A program made the translations under genes and the position numbers. This document shows positions 6,573-10,327 of a DNA stretch of 10,327 nt, piece by piece (within the stretch, counting starts at the first letter, position 1; the number at the start of each line of letters is the position of its first letter). The notes beneath the pieces are model-generated. The model saw only the letters and a program-made list of their open reading frames with translations. It did no database searches and was not told the DNA's origin. The DNA is from Arcobacter sp. (GTDB lineage: Bacteria; Campylobacterota; Campylobacteria; Campylobacterales; Arcobacteraceae), in NCBI GenBank assembly GCA_016744485.1, contig JADGEG010000061.1, positions 1 through 10,327 on the forward strand, in the 5' to 3' direction.

Positions 6573-9092
6573 AAATGAACTTTGACCGATTTCTTTAAAT
6601 CGTTCAAAAAGTGTGATAGTTCTATTAGCCCAGTTTATTCTTGATTTATCAACTAATTCATCGCCAAACTGTATAACTTCTTTGCCATTTTTTAAAGCCT
6701 CATTATATGCACTAATCATGTCTTGTGCTTTTTTTACTTCTTCTTTTTTTGGCGTAAAAATATCATTTACATATTCTAGTTGAATAGGGTGCAATACTGC
6801 TTTTCCATCACAACCTAAATAAAAGGCATCTTTAGTACTAGCTTCACAAGAAAATTCATCTGCTACGTCAAAATGAGGTCCATCAATTACGATTTTTTCA
6901 TAAGCTCTTGCAGCTAAACAAATTTGACTCATATAATGAAACATAGCTTTATAACTATGTTTAATACTTATTTGTAATTTTTGTGCTAAATTATTTGTTC
7001 CAATAATTATACATTTTAACTTTTCACTTGAAGCACATATTTCTTGAATATTTAATACTCCTAATGGTGTATCAATCATAATCATCAATTCTAATTTTGA
7101 ATTAATATTTACGATAATTTCTTGCGCTTTTAATACATCTTTTGCACTTTCAATACTTGCAAATAAAATTCCATCAATATCAAGATCTTTTACTAAGTCT
7201 AAATCTTTTTTTATATTTGATGAGTTTAATTTATTTACTTTAATAACTTTTTCAGAATCACCAAATTTTGAATCTTTGGTAAACTCATTTTTTATTAGTT
7301 TTCTTGCGGCATCTTTTTGCTCTTCTAAGATAGCTTCAAAATCAAAAATAACACAATCAGCTAACACAGTTCTTGCTCGTTGAATATTTTTTTCGTTATA
7401 AGCTGGAACAAATAACATCGATCGTCTTGGTCTATAAATTTCCATTTGAAGTTTTGGTATAAAATCATTATTTAGTTTTTGAATATTTTTTATAAGTTCT
7501 TTTCTTAAAACTTTTCCATTTTTTGTTTTAGGATAATCATTTACTACATATATTTGTTTTGGTGCTTTATATTTAGCAAGGTTTTTTTGTCCAAATTCTA
7601 AGATATTTAACTCATCTTCTTTGCTTAGTTTTTTATCACTTAAAATAGCAATTGCAACAATAGTTTTATCAGCAGCTACATCAAGACCAATAGCTACACA
7701 ATCAGCTACATCTTTGTGAGTTTTAATAACTCTCTCAATTTCATGAGGACTTACTCTAAATCCAAAAGTATTTATGATGTCATCTTTTCGTCCTAAGAAC
7801 CAAATATATCCATCTTTATCTTTTTTTGCATAATCACCTGTAAAAAAATAACCATTTCTTTTTACTTGTGCAGTTTCATCTTCTAAATTCCAATACTCTA
7901 AAAATAAACCTGGATTATCTATTCCTATACAAATCATACCTTCTTCTTCAATCCCTGCTTCTTCTAGCGTATCTGGATTTAAAAGTTTAACATTATGGCC
8001 TGGTTGAACAAAACCAGCGGAACCTGGTCTTATTGGTCTATATTTTGAATGAGAAATATAATAAGAAAATTCACTCATGCCAATTGCTTCAAAAATATCT
8101 TGCTTAAATCTTTCTTTCCAAAGTCCAACCATTTCAGAAGATAAATGCTCACCTGCACTCATACAGTATCGTAGACTTGGACAGTCTTTAATAGTAAAAT
8201 CAGTTTTTTGTAATATTTGTCTATAAATAGTAGGAACTCCTATAAATATAGTACATTTATGTTTTTTTATTAATTCAACCCAAGACTTAGCATCGTTTGC
8301 ACCTTCATATGCTATTACTGTATGGCCTTTATATAAAGGGTCCATAAGTGCTGAACCTAAAACATAAGTCCAATTAAACTTTCCAGAGTGCATGATTCTG
8401 TCATTTTCTTTAAAATCAAACCAAAATTCACTAGCAGGTGCTCGTCCTACAAGTGATCTATGTGAGTGTAAAACACCTTTTGGAAAACCTGTTGTTCCTG
8501 AAGTATAAACTAAATATGCAGGCTCACCTGATTTTGAATTATAAAAATTATTTTCATTACTTGCTTTATTTATAATATCTTCAAAAGAGTATAAGGTCGC
8601 ACCATGTGGTTTTTTAAGATTTTTTAAATTTGTAGCTCCTGAGACAATAATATGATGTAAATTATCTAAATTTTCTAAATAAGGTAATAAAGTATCATAA
8701 ATAGAAGCTGATATTACTATGGCTTTTGCTTGTGAATCACTTGCTAAATATTTAACTTCTGTTCCACTTAGAAGTGTAGAAGTTGGAACGGCTACAATTC
8801 CTGCTTTTATACTTCCAAAAAATGATATAGGATAAGCTAAAGAGTTTTTCAAACAAATCAACACTCTATCTCTTGTTGATAAATTAATACTTGTTAGAAA
8901 ATTTGAAAATCTAGTTGATTGATCATTTAATTGCTTATATGTAATCTCACTAGTTCCAAGTTCACTATCTTCAATAATCATAGCAATTGAGTTTTCTTTT
9001 GTTGTACCAATGTGTGCATAAGTACAAGCAGTTCCAATATTTAAAAATTCTGGAACTTCTATTTCTAATTGTGGGTATTGTTCTTGGTTCAT
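6570..9092 (-). CDS. AMP-forming acyl-CoA ligase fused to a degenerate CitE-like domain
   Basis: An 840-residue two-domain protein. Residues about 20-535 form an ANL-family acid-CoA ligase: P-loop YTSGTTGFPKG (196-206), GMSE (338-341), D420 in FTGDY, the hinge region GRKDDIINTFGFRV, and the A10 lysine K527 in TKNGKVLRKEL. All expected catalytic residues are present, so it should activate a carboxylic acid with ATP and CoA; the general look is of benzoate or medium-chain acyl-CoA ligases, and mesaconate as substrate is inferred from the neighbours. After a short linker (about 536-552), residues 553-790 form an HpcH/HpaI CitE-like barrel (PRRSMLFVPA, HPIQLEYVNDIF). Its active-site positions are largely replaced (see findings), so it is probably not a working lyase. 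Frame is continuous, with no stop between the domains. The ATG has AAGGAG at 9100-9105. Confidence 0.92.
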   Translation of the reverse strand: MNQEQYPQLEIEVPEFLNIGTACTYAHIGTTKENSIAMIIEDSELGTSEITYKQLNDQSTRFSNFLTSINLSTRDRVLICLKNSLAYPISFFGSIKAGIVAVPTSTLLSGTEVKYLASDSQAKAIVISASIYDTLLPYLENLDNLHHIIVSGATNLKNLKKPHGATLYSFEDIINKASNENNFYNSKSGEPAYLVYTSGTTGFPKGVLHSHRSLVGRAPASEFWFDFKENDRIMHSGKFNWTYVLGSALMDPLYKGHTVIAYEGANDAKSWVELIKKHKCTIFIGVPTIYRQILQKTDFTIKDCPSLRYCMSAGEHLSSEMVGLWKERFKQDIFEAIGMSEFSYYISHSKYRPIRPGSAGFVQPGHNVKLLNPDTLEEAGIEEEGMICIGIDNPGLFLEYWNLEDETAQVKRNGYFFTGDYAKKDKDGYIWFLGRKDDIINTFGFRVSPHEIERVIKTHKDVADCVAIGLDVAADKTIVAIAILSDKKLSKEDELNILEFGQKNLAKYKAPKQIYVVNDYPKTKNGKVLRKELIKNIQKLNNDFIPKLQMEIYRPRRSMLFVPAYNEKNIQRARTVLADCVIFDFEAILEEQKDAARKLIKNEFTKDSKFGDSEKVIKVNKLNSSNIKKDLDLVKDLDIDGILFASIESAKDVLKAQEIIVNINSKLELMIMIDTPLGVLNIQEICASSEKLKCIIIGTNNLAQKLQISIKHSYKAMFHYMSQICLAARAYEKIVIDGPHFDVADEFSCEASTKDAFYLGCDGKAVLHPIQLEYVNDIFTPKKEEVKKAQDMISAYNEALKNGKEVIQFGDELVDKSRINWANRTITLFERFKEIGQSSF

Positions 9093-9099
9093 TTTAATA

Positions 9100-9106
9100 C
9101 TCCTTA
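9100..9106 (-). promoter_or_regulatory. Stop-overlapping ribosome binding site (TAAGGAG) before the fusion gene
   Basis: The TAA stop of the upstream CitE-like gene (9104-9106) overlaps the AAGGAG (9100-9105) that serves the fusion gene, with a seven-base TATTAAA spacer to its ATG at 9090-9092. It is the same arrangement as at the next junction and supports a single translationally coupled operon. Confidence 0.75.
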
Positions 9107-10237
9107 TATCTGACCAAATGGCCAGTTTTCTTTAAATGTGTGAAGAGGCATTTTATTTAATACTTTTAATGCAAAATTTTGATCTTCTTTTTTTAAACTT
9201 TTTAAAGCATAAGCTCTTAAAATATTTTGTAAAGACTTTCCAAACATAGGAGGATCTAGCATCTCACCTTCGTGTCTAATAGCACCACTTAAAAGTGCAT
9301 CAGCATCAAGTGCAGCTTTTAGAATAAAAATATCTTTTTCTATTTCTTTAGGACTTGGAGTAAAAGCAACTTTACAAATATTGATATGATTTGGAGTAAT
9401 TACTTGCTTTCCTGTTAATCCCATAGCAGTTTCTCTTTTAGCATGAGAATATACATGTCTTGAAGCATCATCTCCATGTAAATCTAACCACCTTCTTATG
9501 TCTTTTTTTTCTAAACAAGAATCAGGTAAAGAGTTTGGTGTTAAAAGTACTTCAACCCCACCAATAACTCCTTTGCCGTGAATACGTGCTTCCATTGTTA
9601 GAATATTAAAAAAAGTTTCTAATTCATCAATCCAACCTTGAGGTGTGATTTTATAAGCCATAGCTTTTGAAAAATCATGAATACCAAATACTACATGCTG
9701 TACAGTTGAATGTGACATTAGCTCAGATGCAATTTGAAGTGACTTAGGATGCTCAATTATTGGCTGAATAGTTAAATTACTTCCAATGGAAACTAACCAA
9801 GAAGATAAATCTCTAATTTCAGCATCTCCATAAACTTCACCAGCTTTTGCTAAAACAATTACATCAATATATTTATGAACTTGTCTTATTAGTTTTAAAT
9901 CTTCTTCATACTCTTCAGTTCTAAAAGGGTTTATTCTAATAGCAATTTGGAAATCACGCTGTGGGAACTTAGGAAGTTCTTCTAAAAGTAATTTTCTAGA
10001 CATTTCTTTCATTCTACAACCATCTTCTAAATCAAATAAAAGTGTATGAGCTTTTGTTTTATAAGCATGTTTTTGAAGTCTTAATTTTGCCTCTTCTATA
10101 CTTTCATAGTTACCATCAAGGGGATTAAACTTAATTGGAGGATAATAAATTTGAATACCTGGCCATAATCCACCAAGAACTGGAGTTAAATCATCATTTG
10201 CTGTTAATTTTGATAAGTCAATTATTGACGAAGTCAT
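9104..10237 (-). CDS. CitE-like CoA-ester lyase (HpcH/HpaI aldolase family)
   Basis: First gene of the catabolic operon, a cytoplasmic 377-residue CitE-like TIM-barrel protein expected to break or make a C-C bond in a 3-hydroxyacyl-CoA. Active-site positions are intact: LFDLEDG (67-73), R101 in AIRIN, K131 in VLAKAG, E162 in PIIEHP, and D188 in FGIHDF. It is longer than usual CitE proteins (about 270-330): it has an N-terminal extension of about 25 residues, an insertion around 236-262 (SLPDSCLEKKDIRRWLDLHG), and a C-terminal helical tail after about 330. The common IHP motif near the C-terminal part reads VITPNHI, so its His is absent. It differs strongly from the lyase at the other end of the operon, so the two probably use different CoA esters; citramalyl-CoA or malyl-CoA are candidates. 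The ATG has AAAGG seven bases upstream. Confidence 0.82.
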   Translation of the reverse strand: MTSSIIDLSKLTANDDLTPVLGGLWPGIQIYYPPIKFNPLDGNYESIEEAKLRLQKHAYKTKAHTLLFDLEDGCRMKEMSRKLLLEELPKFPQRDFQIAIRINPFRTEEYEEDLKLIRQVHKYIDVIVLAKAGEVYGDAEIRDLSSWLVSIGSNLTIQPIIEHPKSLQIASELMSHSTVQHVVFGIHDFSKAMAYKITPQGWIDELETFFNILTMEARIHGKGVIGGVEVLLTPNSLPDSCLEKKDIRRWLDLHGDDASRHVYSHAKRETAMGLTGKQVITPNHINICKVAFTPSPKEIEKDIFILKAALDADALLSGAIRHEGEMLDPPMFGKSLQNILRAYALKSLKKEDQNFALKVLNKMPLHTFKENWPFGQI

Positions 10238-10259
10238 TTTAATACCTTTATATTAATTT

Positions 10260-10276
10260 TTATGAAATATTCATAA
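10260..10276. promoter_or_regulatory. Perfect 7-3-7 palindrome upstream of the catabolic operon
   Basis: TTATGAA-ATA-TTCATAA is a perfect inverted repeat ending 22 bases before the first start codon of the minus-strand operon. It lies just downstream of a possible -10 box, a good place for a repressor operator. AT-rich DNA yields some palindromes by chance, but a 14-base symmetric match containing a G/C pair in each arm is notable. Confidence 0.45.
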
Positions 10277-10292
10277 TGTATTTTGAAATTTA

Positions 10293-10298
10293 ATCATA
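10293..10298 (-). promoter_or_regulatory. Candidate -10 box of the catabolic operon
   Basis: On the minus strand, TATGAT lies 55 bases before the first start codon, inside AT-rich DNA typical of Campylobacterota promoters, which often lack a clear -35. It would put the transcription start close to the palindrome at 10260-10276. This is a sequence guess only. Confidence 0.3.
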
Positions 10299-10327
10299 GT
10301 AATATATACTAAAACTTTATTTATAAT

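Noticed and set aside
1..10327. tRNA or rRNA genes, CRISPR arrays, insertion sequences or attachment sites
   Set aside because: I saw no cloverleaf-like segments, spaced direct repeats, transposase-like frames or terminal inverted repeats on reading both strands by eye; no covariance search was possible.

Overview
The window is very AT-rich, with A/T-dominated codon use and short spacers carrying AAGGAG-type ribosome binding sites. Its histidine kinase has the IAHQWRQPLN-type H box common in Campylobacterota. I infer an Arcobacter-like member of the Campylobacterota. This rests on style and family resemblance, not on a marker gene.

Plus strand, 1-3428: a sensor histidine kinase whose 5' end lies outside the window, then an OmpR-type response regulator, then a small VOC-fold protein resembling the predicted extradiol-dioxygenase family (COG3565). 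All three are tightly spaced and probably co-transcribed. A strong A/T-rich hairpin at 3441-3478 closes this unit and can also stop transcription arriving from the other side.

Minus strand, 10237 down to 4440: a four-gene catabolic operon. In order it encodes a CitE-like (HpcH/HpaI) CoA-ester lyase, an 840-residue fusion of an AMP-forming acyl-CoA ligase to a second CitE-like domain, a mesaconyl-CoA hydratase (Mch, double hot-dog MaoC type), and a malyl-CoA/beta-methylmalyl-CoA lyase-like protein. The likely chemistry is: activate a dicarboxylic acid (mesaconate is the obvious candidate), hydrate mesaconyl-CoA to beta-methylmalyl-CoA, and cleave that to glyoxylate plus propionyl-CoA, or run the steps in reverse. 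The first two junctions use the same TAAGGAG device, where the stop codon is part of the next gene's ribosome binding site. A perfect 7-3-7 inverted repeat lies just upstream of the first gene.

Minus strand, 4403 down to 3525: a decaying tail. It holds a frameshifted small membrane-protein gene and an SDR (YdfG-like) oxidoreductase pseudogene that has lost its N-terminal NAD(P)-binding segment and carries two in-frame stops.

The most interesting signal is the fused CitE-like domain. Its fold landmarks survive, but nearly every catalytic and metal-binding position is changed, while the two free-standing lyases in the same operon keep theirs. A second oddity is the kinase, whose G1 ATP-binding box has lost its conserved Asp and glycines although the other boxes are intact.
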